Both the position numbers and the translations under genes were made by a program. From Cylicocyclus nassatus (Eukaryota > Nematoda > Chromadorea > Rhabditida > Strongylidae), in NCBI GenBank assembly GCA_958299035.1, contig CATQJL010000112.1:67611117-67675116 (forward strand): a stretch of 64,000 bases of DNA, written 5' to 3'. Shown here piece by piece: positions 41,901 through 52,840 of the stretch. How positions within the stretch are numbered: the stretch's first letter is position 1; every line of letters begins with the position of its first letter. The notes under the pieces were generated by a model. The model saw only the letters and a program-made list of their open reading frames with translations, was not told where the DNA came from and did not search any database.

Positions 41901-44421
41901 CGTAGGCAGCACTGACAAAGTTGCTATTGCATGCGTTTATAGCGAGTTGTAAGTGATCATTGATACTGAGGCTTAAAAAATATTCAATTTTCAAGTCCAA
42001 AAGTTGGAGAGCCGCTCTATCTCGAAAACAGTACGAAAACTGGCTGCACCAAAAAGTGGTGCAAAGAGATAGTATCGGATGCTGACTGTTTAAAATATGA
42101 CTCTACAAAAGATGATGCCAGTCAGGAAGACACTGCAGGTCTTTGCTGTACAGCAGCAGAAAAAATAGATGGTAAAACTTTTCGTAAATTAAGATTTTTC
42201 TGCGAGAAGATTTTTGCCATTTCAGAAACTACTACCATGAAGGTCACTACCACGGCAGCTCAAACATCAACGCAGGCTGACACAACGACGTCAGCTGCAG
42301 AGACAACAACGCCAGCTGCAGAGACAACAACGCCAGCTGCAGAGACAACAACGCCAGCTGCAGAGACAACAACGCCAGCTGCAGAGACGACAACGCCAGC
42401 TGCAGAGACAACAACACCAGCTCAAACATCGTCGACAGCTCAACCAACCACAACCCAGGGTTCGAGTGGATGTATGACGGAAGACATTAGAACTCAAGTA
42501 ATTACTTCGTTCAATGAGAAGCGGTAAGTTTAGTAGCTTTCAGAGAGTTCTTGACTAGGTTTCGGAAAAGAGGACGATTCAACACATCCACGAGTCGGCC
42601 GTGTTATCGAATTCTACCGTTTCGGACATACGACCCATCGGTGCCCCACTTTCTTGTGTTTTTATTTCAATCACCGATGGTCGTATGGACCACAAGGTAC
42701 CCTTGTAATTTGAGCTTTAACTAGATGGTCTCGCAACATGTGCCAAAATCCCGTGTAGTTCCAATATGAACTCGCGATACTTAGAAATACGACCCACAGG
42801 TGAGTCGTATTGTTCGAGATGGCAGTACACATATGACCCACCGGTGGGTCATGTCGTGAATGTACCAATATTGCTGCGTTTCTTTTCATTTAATGGAAAC
42901 AGTGGTGAATAAAAAATTAAATAGAAGGCCTTTTTCGAAAGTTAGTTGTCATTTGCTTCTAAACCGTTCATGAGCAGGCTGTAATTGTTCAGATCTTCGC
43001 TAGCAAAAGGAGAGGTGCAGAATGGACCCGCATCAGCAGGAAAGGGAAAGCTATCGCCAGCTCAGAATATGTATGAAATGGTGCGATTTTTTTGTATCTT
43101 GTGATTTTGTTCACAAAGCTTCTATGCTATATCGCGCAGAGTTATGACACTGAACTAGAGAATGAAGCACAAACGTGGGTTAGCACATGCCCACCAAGCC
43201 CAGGAAAATCAGAACTTAGTACTCGTGTGGGGCACGGTGAAACCACTACGATCATTGGAGATAAAACTACATCTTGTGCAGATTCAATCAAACAAGTAAG
43301 TACACAGCAACATTAGGATCTACAGGCATCTCTGGTAGATTATTTACATCATGAATACTTAGGCTTTGGAAGCGTGGTGGAATGAAATTGAAAAGAAAGC
43401 TCTGAACTCCGCAGTCAAATACACGCAAGTCCTGGAACAAAGCGCAAATGCTCCCACAAATTTCACCCAGGTGGGTTATTTCCGCTGAGCAAAATTTCTA
43501 AAATTTTAGGACCTAGAAAAAACGACTATTTCTGCAGCGCTCAATTGAATGTTTATATAGAAACAAACAATTTTACAGATGGCGTGGTACAAGTTAATAG
43601 GTTAATAAGTTGACGCTCAATAAGTTTATAAGTTGACAAAAAAAAAGAACTACTCGTTGAAATACATCACTTGAAGGCAGTGTGCAAATCTAGGAGCATC
43701 AATTTTTTCTGGAATGATGAGGGGGTCCTAAATAAGGCAATGCCCAATCTGCAGTGCAAAGGATTCATTCGCGGCTGAAAAATCCGTCCCCAAACACTTC
43801 GCGCCTGCGTCGTGACCGTAACTACGGGTCCCAGCGCGAACGTAGTGTTAAAGTGAGCGAAGTCTTCGGGTTACGGTCACGGCGCGGGCTCGGCGGGGTC
43901 TGGGCGCAGTGCGTTAATTAGAACCTTCTCATCAGTTTCCAGGCGAAAACTTCGTGGGTCCAGATTTGCCTGGATGCTGCCTTTAAACTGTCTTAACCTC
44001 GTGATTTTGGAGAAAATATACTCTTGAAAAAAGACACAACATGATTCGGAGATTTTTTCTGAATCGCAAAGTGGTTGGTTCAAAAATTGAGGAAAAAATG
44101 GATTCTGAAGCAAAAAACAGCATTGGAAAAACAACCTATTTATCCGATGAAAATATTCTTCCACCAAAAACACTTTGAAATATTTCAGATGGCTTGGGCT
44201 GCTTCTTATAAGGTTGGTTGTGCTGTTGGTAATTGTGAATATGGCAATTTAGTCGTTTGCCGCTACTATGTCAGGTAATCATTAGTATTGCTGATTTCGT
44301 TAAAATTCTTTTTTGAATTTCTAGGGGGAACATCTACTCGGAATACATCTACCGTATCGGAACAACTTGTGGTGCTTGTTCCAGCAAATGCACCAATGGT
44401 CTCTGCAAGGCTCCTAGTTAA
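38905..44421 (+). CDS. ASP gene B: secreted double-CAP (SCP/TAPS) protein, about 524 aa, 13 exons
   Basis: Proposed exons: 38905-38922, 38969-39008, 39130-39290, 40479-40591, 41200-41338, 41854-41948, 41996-42171, 42226-42523, 42993-43080, 43140-43295, 43363-43470, 44189-44274, 44325-44421 (TAA). All junctions are GT/AG and in phase. Residues 1-19 (MRHLSTWLLLLSSCVSLSI) are a signal peptide. CAP domain 1 is about 20-247, with HNDIR at His38, and ends in a Cys-rich stretch (GCTKKWCKE...GLCC). A TTTPAAE-repeat linker follows (about 248-329), then CAP domain 2 (about 330-524): CMTEDIR, ALEAWWNE, NFTQMAWA, VVCRYYVRGN and a CGACSSKCTNGLCKAP tail. The fourth tetrad histidine is absent in both domains, and HNxxR in domain 2 reads FNEKR. 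Exons 11-14 of gene A have exactly the same lengths here (156, 108, 86, 97). It is probably a secreted parasite protein; targets are unknown. Confidence 0.9.
40696..41055. mobile_element. Foldback MITE, TTAAAGGCAG family (copy 5), in ASP-B intron 4
   Basis: TTAAAGACACCGTCCACCC pairs with GGGTGGACGGCGCCTTTAA at the other end. The GGCCTTCTAATA, CCGGCTTTCAGG and GCGCCCACGG blocks lie inside. It occupies most of the 608-bp intron. Confidence 0.75.
42294..42419 (+). repeat. 21-bp coding minisatellite in the ASP-B linker
   Basis: Six near-perfect units of GCTGCAGAGACAACAACGCC plus one base encode AAETTTP. The near-identity of units implies recent expansion or homogenisation. Open frames on the opposite strand (68 codons) are by-products. 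Confidence 0.9.
42524..42992. repeat. ASP-B intron 8 with small palindromes
   Basis: This 469-bp intron contains inverted pairs of CATACGACCCATCGGTG type: ATACGACCCATCGG, ACGACCCACAGGTGAGTCGT and TATGACCCACCGGTGGGTCAT. They look like a repeat unit diverging in place. Confidence 0.5.
43670..43986. mobile_element. Foldback MITE, TTAAAGGCAG family (copy 6), in ASP-B intron 11
   Basis: The left end TTGAAGGCAGTGTGCAAATC and the right end GATTTGCCTGGATGCTGCCTT are inverted relatives. The core has two GTGACCGTAACxCG-type blocks facing each other. It is inserted between the FTQ and MAW exons, the same intron that is 7.86 kb long in gene A. Confidence 0.7.
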
Positions 44422-44465
44422 ATACAAAGTGGAATGGCCTTATAAACTGAACGGCCGTAATTTTG

Positions 44466-44471
44466 AATAAA
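44466..44471 (+). terminator. Poly(A) signal of ASP gene B
   Basis: AATAAA lies 45 bp after the TAA stop codon. Confidence 0.7.
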
Positions 44472-45465
44472 GCATTGCATGATTGCTATTTAGTGGTTGC
44501 AAATTAAGATTCACAAAGTTTGAGGAAAACGTTCAAGCAAAGTCCAGCACAAAGGCAGTTCATACCAATATTCGGCTTGACATCTTGAAGAATCACTGGT
44601 GTATAGGCGAGAGTTCATAGGGCTAGTTTACAGGGTTTCTTTGAACTTTTTTTGTGGGAACCTGTTGTCTAGCCGAAGCCTACTGCATACGAAGATATGA
44701 ACAGAAAAAATTCAAATCCCTTGCTTCTGATAAGTTTCACTTGAAAATTTATATCCCTTTACTGCGCAATCTTAAGCTTTTATTGTTTTTGACTGTGATC
44801 TTTAAATAAAGCCATTCAAGGTTAACTTAGGCTGAGTTCGTACTGATTTGGAAGTCCCGGATTGGTATGAACCAAGCGGAGTTGCAGGAGGTTGCTACAT
44901 AGTTCCCCATCTGTACTGAAGACAGCTTTGTAGAACCAATGACGTAGGTCGGAACAAAAATAACGAAGAGAGAATGGAAAGCGCACGAAGGCACATCTTA
45001 CGTGGGAGCAGACTGCGTTCATTTTCCAACCCCGCTTCAAGATCGGGGCTTCTTCCATCAAAAGGGGAAGCGAAGCAGAGGAGTGAGACTGAAATGAGTG
45101 AAATTTGCGAAAAAAAACGTCGAAAACGGTCAAAAAACCCTAACCACCGCCTCAAAAAGCACACGGGCGGCTGCAACGCATTCAGCACAGTTCCAGCACA
45201 ATGCGAGAACTGTGCTGGAACTGCTTTGTAACTTCGAAATCAGTATGAACCCAGCTCTAGCTTCCACGTTTGGCGTGATGTATCTAAAATATTTTTTCAG
45301 ATTTTGTTTAGTTTCGAGTCTTGATCACTTAATCTATTGAGCGCTAACACAACGCACTATGCAGCTCTTTGTAATGTTATCAGAGTTTGAAACTGCAACA
45401 CTAGAAACGCGCGTGCTTACCCAGCATATCGGACTTGCAAAATTACTTTGGGACTGGCGATCAAA
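44472..45465. other. Spacer downstream of ASP gene B
   Basis: No gene recognised. A short hairpin, CAGTTCCAGCACAATGCGAG with AACTGTGCTGGAACTG, lies at 45187-45224. Overlapping open frames on both strands at 44820-45240 have no motif or splice support. Confidence 0.4.
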
Positions 45466-45790
45466 GACCTCGGGCAGAGTTCACGCGATTTGATCGTCGC
45501 GATTCAATGGTTACAAGACAAGTGTTACAAGTTCATTGCATGCCGATCTTTTTGTATTTCGTTTGTGATAGTTTCTCAACACGACTAATCTTGACAAGTA
45601 ATATTTTTGATAAACAAACGTCACATTTTCGGATGGTGCCTCATCAAAAATATTACTAGTCAAGTTTAGTCGTGTTGAGAAACTATCACAAACGAAATAC
45701 AAAAATATCGGCATGCAATGAACTTGTAACACTTGTCTTGTAACCATTGAATCGCGACGATCAAATCGCGTAAACTCTGCCCGAGGCCTA
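45466..45790. mobile_element. Foldback MITE, CCTCGGGCAGAGTTCACGCG family (copy 1)
   Basis: The ends AGACCTCGGGCAGAGTTCAC and CTCTGCCCGAGGCCT are inverted. The arms match almost base for base through GATTTGATCGTCGCGATTCA and TTGTGATAGTTTCTCAACAC, around an axis near 45625. Confidence 0.85.
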
Positions 45791-46439
45791 AAGCGACCAA
45801 TTCTCCATTTGTCGAAGGTCGCTGATTAGTTCGGTCGATACATATTCGTTTACTTACTTTTTTCATTGTGAAAATTTGTTAGCAAATGGCATTCGGTTGC
45901 TTTTTCTATGGATACAATCTCCTACTCTGAATATTTTCCCAATGAATTTTCAAGTTTGTCCACTACGGGTTCGGTATGGGATGAGGCCAATGACAATCTA
46001 TCTAGGTTTTCACACTTAATATCTGGTGAGGATTAAATAAAGCGATTTGTGAACGCATCACAGTTTCGGATGGTGCCTCCTCAAAAATACTACTTGAGCC
46101 ATGATTTAAAAATTGTTTTAAGGTTCCTTCAAAAAAAGCCAAGGTAGCTACAGTTTTATGTTTTTATTTCTATACTGTCGGACACCAGCATCAAAACACT
46201 TTAGCACTTTCGAGACCATGTAATCGGTTCTCGAAACTACAAAAATATTATTAATAATCATTTCGTTTCAGAGTTTTGCTCTACAAGTACACACCAAGTC
46301 GAATATCCGGCAGTAAATAAGCAGAATAATTAGAAATTGCTATTTTCAAACTTGTGGATGAATGTTTGAACAGGATAATTGACATATGATGCTTAGCTTA
46401 AATTTTATTGATTATATTTTACATACCTTGAAAAACGAG
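45791..46439. other. Spacer with relics of the same MITE
   Basis: TCGGATGGTGCCTCCTCAAAA at 46071 repeats the core of the 45.6-kb element. No gene seen. Confidence 0.4.
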
Positions 46440-46800
46440 ATTTACCTAATGAAACAAGACATGTTAATAAGTAAAATCTTATAATTTTGATAAAGCATGC
46501 CTTTATCAAAAGTTTTCTTATGTCCTCTCGTTTTTCTCATTGCTGCACTTCTAATTAGTCGTGGCACCACAAAGAAGCATGTCAGCCGAATGCACTCGTA
46601 ATGCATAACCATAAACTTCTTACAAGAAATTCTATTGGAATGTGACCGCTGTTTTCTCGCAGGATTATCGAAGCTATAAAATCTGTTTACAAGGGTTATG
46701 TATGGTTTTTGTGTATCAACAGTAGTTATGACTGCCACTGAAGACAAGTGATAGCAATGGAGAATTTTTCTCAAATCTTTTTAGAATTCACATGACAGCA
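46440..46800. repeat. Duplicated 3'-flank segment, copy B
   Basis: Counterpart of 18560-18840, about 2.0 kb after the ASP-B stop. Shared phrases are GTTATGACTGCCACTG, ATCTTTTTAGAAT and ACAGCAGCGATATTTT. A 110-codon minus-strand open frame here has no homologous open frame in copy A, so it is probably noncoding. Confidence 0.5.
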
Positions 46801-47258
46801 GCGATATTTTTGATTTTAGTTGTCAAGCGAATGTCTTATGGAGAGACATAGAAAAAGCTACCTATTTGATGCAGACAATAAATTGTATCAAATGAATGTC
46901 TTATTAAGAAATCTAGAAAAAAATTGCATTATCTGATGCAGACAATAATCTGGAATCAATACATACAGTTTAGATAAGACGTCTTCATCTAAATTTTTGT
47001 TTTGAAAAAAAAACTACTGTGAGAAAGATATGTTGATGCCAAATTTATTGCAGCTTTTAACTGGCTGCATAAATTGGCTGCTATCACCAACCAAATTTTC
47101 AACGCTGTAGCCAAAAATGGTCACGATTTTTATCAAACTCGTAGGCTGACTTTTTGGCAACAACGCCTCAGAGCATGAAAAGACCAAGAACTATTGCAAA
47201 CCTCAAGGGCTGCTTCTATACAAAAACCTAATTCAACAGTAGGCAACTAGGATGGCGA

Positions 47259-47464
47259 GGGCCTCGGACAGAGTTCACGTGATTTGATCGTCGCGATTCA
47301 ATCGCTACAAGACAACTGTTACGAGTTCATTGCATGAGGATCAGCCTGCATTTCATTTGTGATACTTTTCCAGCGCGAAATTTTTGAATGTAAAATGAAA
47401 ATGAATGAAAATCGCGGCGATTAAATCGCAACGATCAAATCGCGTGAACTCTGTCCGAGGCCTA
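47259..47464. mobile_element. Foldback MITE, CCTCGGGCAGAG family (copy 2, short)
   Basis: GGCCTCGGACAGAGTTCACG pairs with GTGAACTCTGTCCGAGGCC. The arms share GATTTGATCGTCGCGATT, around a shortened core. Confidence 0.75.
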
Positions 47465-47859
47465 ACGGAGAGACAAGCACTGTGCTAACGTTTACCCTAA
47501 TAACCTTTGGAGACAGTGCGAGCAGACACCCTCTGTTCGTAACGAAATTCATAGAACGAGTCGCAGGCAAGGTTTCAAGCCAATATTTTTGGCACAACAC
47601 ACAGTGCCAACATCTAGGTCCACCATGAAAAGTACGAGCAGTACCATTGAGCAGGTCCCTCAGAAATTGCACCCATATGGATCCGCTCTACTTGTGGTCT
47701 GCAAACTGGGTCTGTATTACTACTTTTCGCTTATGTTTGGCAAGTAAACGTATAAGCCATAAACTTTAGGCCGGAAAAGAGATCGAAAGTCTATCGTTCC
47801 ATAGAATCGGCGCTCAAAAAGAACTGCTTGCATGAATGGTCAAATTGCCAAGTCTTTAA

Positions 47860-48170
47860 CCTGAATAATTGGGAAGATTTTTGCACAGAGACGCGGTTCA
47901 GTGTGATATTATCTTTATGGCGACTACCAAACCATGGAAAAATTCAAAAGTATTCCAAAATCTGCACTTGTTCTTTATCTTTTTTAGTTTCATCTACGCA
48001 AAATACCGATCTCACACGAAAGAGTTTTCATAATGAATAGCTGTTTACGATTTATTCGTGAAGGGGAGCATTTGCGGTAAGTTTCAATACCATGTTATGC
48101 GAGAATGAGGGTAGCATATAGATAAAAAGAACCAGTGCGAGATTCTGGGAAGCAGAAGTGACGCTTTGGC
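47860..48170 (+). pseudogene. Possible decayed relative of the 57.4-kb collagen-like exon
   Basis: From about 47890 (CTTTATGGCGACTACC) to a GCG|GTAAGTTTCAAT donor at 48076, the order of short matches follows 57360-57540 (CGTGGCGACTATT ... CACG|GTAAGTTTCAAT). After the donor, TATGCGAGAATGAGG is matched by TATGCGATCAGGAGG at 53898. No continuous frame remains. The homology is judged by eye and weak. Confidence 0.3.
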
Positions 48171-48426
48171 AACACATAATTACAAATAACAACCTTTTGG
48201 TAAAATTGTTTATCGTTTAGATACACACGTACATTGCATGTCGCTCTTCCTTGCTTTATAATCCTTTTTTATGAGCAAGAGTCCATTTCAACTAGCTGTA
48301 TAGGCTTCGAGACAGCTCAACTTGAAGTGAGAATTGACGAACTGTTTGACAGCTGGCATAATAGAGAAGATACCATACATCTTGCAAGTTGGAGAGATGC
48401 GAAAAGAGGCAAAATGTATTTAACAG

Positions 48427-49250
48427 TCTCAAAGGCAGTGTTTTGACCTTGGTTGTCAAGATCTGTGCATTTTACTAACCTATCAGCCCTTTTTTAAACA
48501 CTGTTGTGGCTTAAAACCGCACGAAATTCCCAAAAACTCCGTTTGAAGGCCCCGCGGAAGCACTGTGGAGGAAGAAATGTGGACGAGTTGTGCCTTCTAA
48601 CTTCAGTCTCCGCCACAGTGTCAGCAACACAATGGAGGAGGAAATGGAGGGACGTGTTAAAGGGAGCGTCCGGGCAAGATCCACCCACCCAGACTAGCAC
48701 ATACTTCTGCAGCGGGCCCCATGAGTATCCGATCCGAGTTGGTCCGATCCTTAGAAGTGGCCTTTAAAAGGAGATACGGGCCTGTGATACTTATCACAAA
48801 CCGCCCCTCGAGGACGTGTGCTCACGCTTCAGGGGGAGGTTTCGATCATGGATTGCAACTGCACCAATGCAGTTGTAGCTCCTCTTTAGCGGCGAGAAGG
48901 GGAGATAAACAATCTGAAACTCGGCGCCCTCAAAACAGGGTCCTCAGAAATTGGGTTCTTTGAGGGTGGTGGACAATTTGAACTTTATAACTGTAACAAG
49001 GGCCACAGAAATTCCTTAGAAGACAAACACATAAGAGACGAAATTTTGCCCGGACGCTGCCTTTAAGATGCGTAAGGAGGGATACCGGAGAAGTCGCCCG
49101 CGCGTACCAAATTGCTCTATGCGTACCACTTTGAGCAAATTTTTCTCAGCGTTGAGTGAGACTTGTTGCAGTGGTCTATTTAGAGGGCTTTATATAGTAC
49201 AATATGTGAAGATCCGCGCAGCCTCAATTTTGGTGGGACACTGTCTTCAA
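48427..49250 (-). mobile_element. Interrupted MITE of the 25-kb family, host of a nested foldback
   Basis: The left part (48427-48656) holds the inverse of the 25-kb element's GTGTTGCTGGCACTGTGG and GCACAACTCGTC blocks. The right part (49067-49250) ends TTGGTGGGACACTGTCTTCAA. The two parts are separated by a complete TTAAAGGCAG-family foldback. Confidence 0.55.
48657..49066. mobile_element. Foldback MITE, TTAAAGGCAG family (copy 7), nested
   Basis: TTAAAGGGAGCGTCCGGGCA and TGCCCGGACGCTGCCTTTAA are its ends, with TTAA at both borders as expected for a TTAA target duplication. A CATGGATTGCAACTGCACC / TGCAGTTGTAGC hairpin lies inside. Confidence 0.8.
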
Positions 49251-49387
49251 ATTTTGTGTAAAATGGTGAAAAGCCTACAAATGACTTAGAATCGACTTAT
49301 GATAGAACGCTTCTAGTCCACTCGGCTTTTGGCGCCACAATTGGATCGCTGATTCCACTATTTTCAACGTCGTGTATTTGTTTGCCC

Positions 49388-49665
49388 AACTCAGACAATT
49401 CACCGGAACTTCCGCAGGACAAGCAGAACTTGCAGCGTTTCCGCAGCACTTTCTTAACCATTGAGAAAGTGCACGCTCCAAAATGCGAGGTTTCCGCAGG
49501 AAATTGGACGTCACAGCGATCGTGAACCTGAGCTTCCGCAGCACTTTCCATAAAGCGCTGCGAAAGTGCAGTGAGGCTCGTAAGGTTTCCGCAGCACTTT
49601 GACCTGCCAGCATTTCCGCAGGACTTTGAGAGCGAATGCATTCGCGATTGCGAAATAGCGAACGC
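49388..49665. repeat. Block of repeated GTTTCCGCAGCACTTT units
   Basis: It opens with CTCAGACAATTCACCGGAAC, like the CTCAGACAATC family, then repeats TTCCGCAGCACTTT or TTTCCGCAGGA six or more times in direct and inverted order. A related block at 53400-53565 ends GTTCCGGTCGGTTGTCTGAG. These look like two decayed half-elements. Confidence 0.55.
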
Positions 49666-49796
49666 AACATCAACAGCGCATAGCGCACTCTTTTCTTTCA
49701 TACTGTTTCGCTTCTGTACCTCCTCTAATCTTTCTCTTTTTTCTTTCTTTCTTCAGTGTTGGAGTAAGTAAACCTATACTCATCCATATTGTAAGT

Positions 49797-50013
49797 AATA
49801 TCTGCTGCATGACGAAGGCGGTTGCCCAAATAGGTTGAAGGCTGTCGCGCATGCGGCGCGCGGGCAATTGTCAACCACCGGGCGCACGCACGCTCGGTCA
49901 GCGGTCATCCACTGGAGCGTGCGCGCGCCCCGTGGCTGACAATTGCCCGTGCGCCGCGTGCGCAACAGCCTTCAACCTATTTGGGCAACCGCCTTCGTCA
50001 TGCAGCAGATATT
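49797..50013. mobile_element. Foldback MITE, CATGACGAAG family (copy 3, nearly perfect)
   Basis: A 217-bp palindrome with ends AATATCTGCTGCATGACGAA and its exact inverse. The arms pair through GGCGGTTGCCCAAATAGGTT and CGGGCAATTGTCA, around GC-rich loops. It is the best-preserved copy of the family. Confidence 0.85.
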
Positions 50014-50346
50014 ATTCTTTCATTCGGTGCAGGTGTTGAACAACCATCACCAAGCTGCTGGAATGCTGCAAAGGGCTCAACGGAGGGACTTCGTCTAAGC
50101 ACAACGCCCTTGTTCAGGTATGTCGAACTTCTTTGCTTTATGTGCTTTGATTGAAGTAATAATGCAAGTAATTTAAAACTATTACTTTGTAGAAAATATG
50201 CACTGGATATAAATAATGCAGAAGTGATTAGGTGGAAATATATAAAAACAAAGAGGGGGAGGGGAGAAATGGGCCACCGAAATTTCAAAGTGATCTACAA
50301 ATTCTTGGTGAATACTGAGATATTTTCAAAAATTTTCAGATTCAAA

Positions 50347-50820
50347 TTAGGTGGGACCAAAAGTGCGTTTGCCAGTTTTTCAAAAAATCATAACTTTGTT
50401 TCAAATCGATGAATCTCTTTGCTTTTATATTCATCCAAGAGAGGAAATCACTCTCTTTACAGCAGTGTTTTTGTCATAACTTGGCATAGAAAAGTTTGAA
50501 AGTTAGAAGCAACTGAAGAAACTTACTCAAAATTGGCATTTTTCAAGCAGGGTCACCAAAAAATTCTGAAAGTATTTTTCAATAGAGAAAGCTATCAAAA
50601 AATTTCAGAATTTCTTGGTGACTCTGCTTGAAAAATGCCAATTTTGAGTAATCTTCAATTGCCTCTAACTCGCGAACTTTCTTAAGCCAATTTATGGCAG
50701 AGATACCATTGTAAAAGGAATGATTTTTTCTCTTAGATGAATATAAAATTAGATCCATCGAGTTGAAAGGAAATTATGATTCTTTGAAAAAGTGGTGAAC
50801 GTACTTTTGATCCCACCTAA
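50347..50820. mobile_element. Mariner-type foldback MITE, TTAGGTGGGACCAAAAG ends
   Basis: The left end TTAGGTGGGACCAAAAGTGC pairs with GTACTTTTGATCCCACCTAA. The arms share ACTCAAAATTGGCATTTTTC and TTCTTGGTGACTCTGC, around an axis near 50580. TA follows the right end. Confidence 0.8.
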
Positions 50821-51629
50821 TAGTTGTGGAGAATTTTCGAAGGAGCTGTGCTAAGAAGAATCGAGGTGGTACAAAAATTGTAACCGCAGAAATTCAACCA
50901 TTCGTGAATTTTTTTCTAATAGAAGTGGCCACACGCCCACGAACACAAAAGTTTTCCACCCTCCCCTCCCTCAAATAAATTTCTCGCGCCGCCACTGCTT
51001 TTCGTGTGTCTATCCTTTACTACTCTCTGCTTTTGATTTTTAGCTTTTTCCTCTCAAAATACCGCACACATCACAAAATAATAATTTCTGATTCAAAGAT
51101 AAAAAGTTCGAAACTTACGATCCGAAATAATAGCTCGAGAAATTCGAAATTAAAATTTTTAAATAATAGTGTTGAATGATTGAATAAATAGAAATAATGT
51201 GGTAGAAATACATCAAAAGGAAGGGGCGGGGCATAATGGGTCTCAAGAATATTCATAGTAGTCTGCGACTGTAGATAATGAAAGGTCAAAGCTCTTCTAA
51301 ACTTTACAGTAGTTTGTCTAGGCAATTTTCGAAGGTGTGGCTCACTCCACGCCCCTTTTTGCTAAAAAAAATCGAAGGCGTACAAAAACTGGAACCACAA
51401 AAATTCAACCATTCCTAAATCTCCCTTTGTTCGATGGCTCACGCTCACAAACCCAAATAATATTTTGTTCCCCCCCCCTCTTGAAAAAGTTTCTTGCACC
51501 GCCACTGCTTTAATGTATCTATCCTTCTTTGCTCCTCTGTTTTTGCTGTTTTAAATGCTTTTCTCTCTCCCACATACTTCCTACGTTTTAAATAGATCTG
51601 CACACGTTTATTTTCGAATTCATGTTTCC
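50821..51629. other. AT-rich spacer with a diverged direct duplication
   Basis: Segments 50850-51070 and 51330-51560 resemble each other in direct order (AGAATCGAGGTGGTACAAAAAT / AAAATCGAAGGCGTACAAAAAC; CACGCCCACGAACAC / CACGCTCACAAACCC; CGCCGCCACTGCTTTT / CACCGCCACTGCTTT). So it is an old tandem duplication. No gene seen. Confidence 0.5.
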
Positions 51630-52115
51630 AATAGAACCTACCTGAAGTACCTTTTAATGGAAGCAAGCTCCAGAGATAGAAGCAGGAGAAGAAAATTACT
51701 CCATTCTCAAAATTTCTGCGTTTGTCGCAATACTGAAACTCGCAACGGAAATCGAAGCATTATAGGTTTTATAGCCTGCTCTTTCTGACTGTGCCAAATT
51801 TGCGCTGATTGAACCTCTTTATGAAAAAAATATGATTTTCGGAGCGAATGCCAAAAAAGTTATATTTACTCTTTCTTACGGCTTCCTCAAAAACCATAAC
51901 TTTTTAAGAGACGTTCAATCAGCGCAATCTTTGTACACCCAAAAAGAGTAGGTAATAATAGCTATGATACCGATTGCTCCGATTTTCTGCAAGCAGATTT
52001 TTGAGACCAAACATGGGGATTATTGAAATGGAGTAATTTTCTTCACCGACTTTGATCTCTGGAGCTATCAAAAAGTGCCTCAGGTATCATTAGAAAGAGC
52101 ATGTCTTCTTTCAAA
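51630..52115. mobile_element. Foldback element, GCTCCAGAGATxxAAG arms
   Basis: AGCTCCAGAGATAGAAGC pairs with TTGATCTCTGGAGCT. AAATTACTCCATTCTC pairs with GGAGTAATTTTCTTC, and GCGCTGATTGAACC with GTTCAATCAGCGC, around an axis near 51870. The outer ends are unclear. Confidence 0.6.
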
Positions 52116-52478
52116 ATAACATGTGCAGATAGGATGTGAAGGAAGAAAGTTTCGAATTTTTAAAAAGGATGGAGACGAGCTTTTGGTTCATTAGTACTAT
52201 TTTCTAAGTATTAACTCATGTAAATTTAACAATAATTTATAATAACTTTCACTTACACATACCTGCCTTAGAGTCTGACACATACCTGTTTTGTATGGAA
52301 AGCGCTGGAATATCAAATTGGAACAAAAGTTCTGTCGCTCCAAATTTGAAAATACCAAAAAACCCGAAGTAAAGCCTTGTTTTGCAGAAAACTCTTGTAA
52401 TTTTCCAATCTGTTTAAGAGCTTCTCTTGTTGAGATTTCGAAATTTCCGAATATTTTGAATGAATCCTCCAAATTTAT

Positions 52479-52840
52479 TTATTTATTTATTTATTTATTT
52501 GTGCACATATGTGCGCTACAACAAAAACTAAAAGTTAGAGCGTCCAACTCAGCGAACTCAAGAGGGGTTAGTAACATGTAACAGGCAAATAGACATCAGG
52601 TCCACCGCTAGAAATAAAGGCTTTTATAAAATCAAGCTCATTACTGCTAAAACTGAAGTCGTGGTTTCCCCAAGCGTAAACAGAGATAATAGTTTGCACA
52701 CCATTCGGCCAAGTGTGCGCTGGTGCGCCCCTAACACCAAATGGCAAATCTGCTCCCTTTCTTAGCGAAGAAGTTGCAAAGTGGAACACTTGCGGCAAGA
52801 CACAATTTACATCAAGAAATCTCAATTAATTCTCATTATA
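52479..52840 (-). pseudogene. Unrecognised minus-strand frame ending near a TAAA-repeat tail (possible non-LTR retroelement 3' end)
   Basis: The minus-strand open frame at 52825-52568 (85 codons) has ordinary protein-like composition: LRKGADLPFGVRGAP, then VYAWGNHDFSFSSNELDF. Past its stop the same strand runs into (AAAT)n at 52504-52479. An ORF end followed by a short tandem tail suits a 5'-truncated LINE-like element. I recognise no reverse transcriptase motif in it, so it could equally be a gene remnant. Confidence 0.3.

Noticed and set aside
49797..50013. CRISPR-like or rRNA-like structure
   Set aside because: The repeat is a single palindrome without spacer-separated units; the window is eukaryotic, and no rRNA sequence was recognised.
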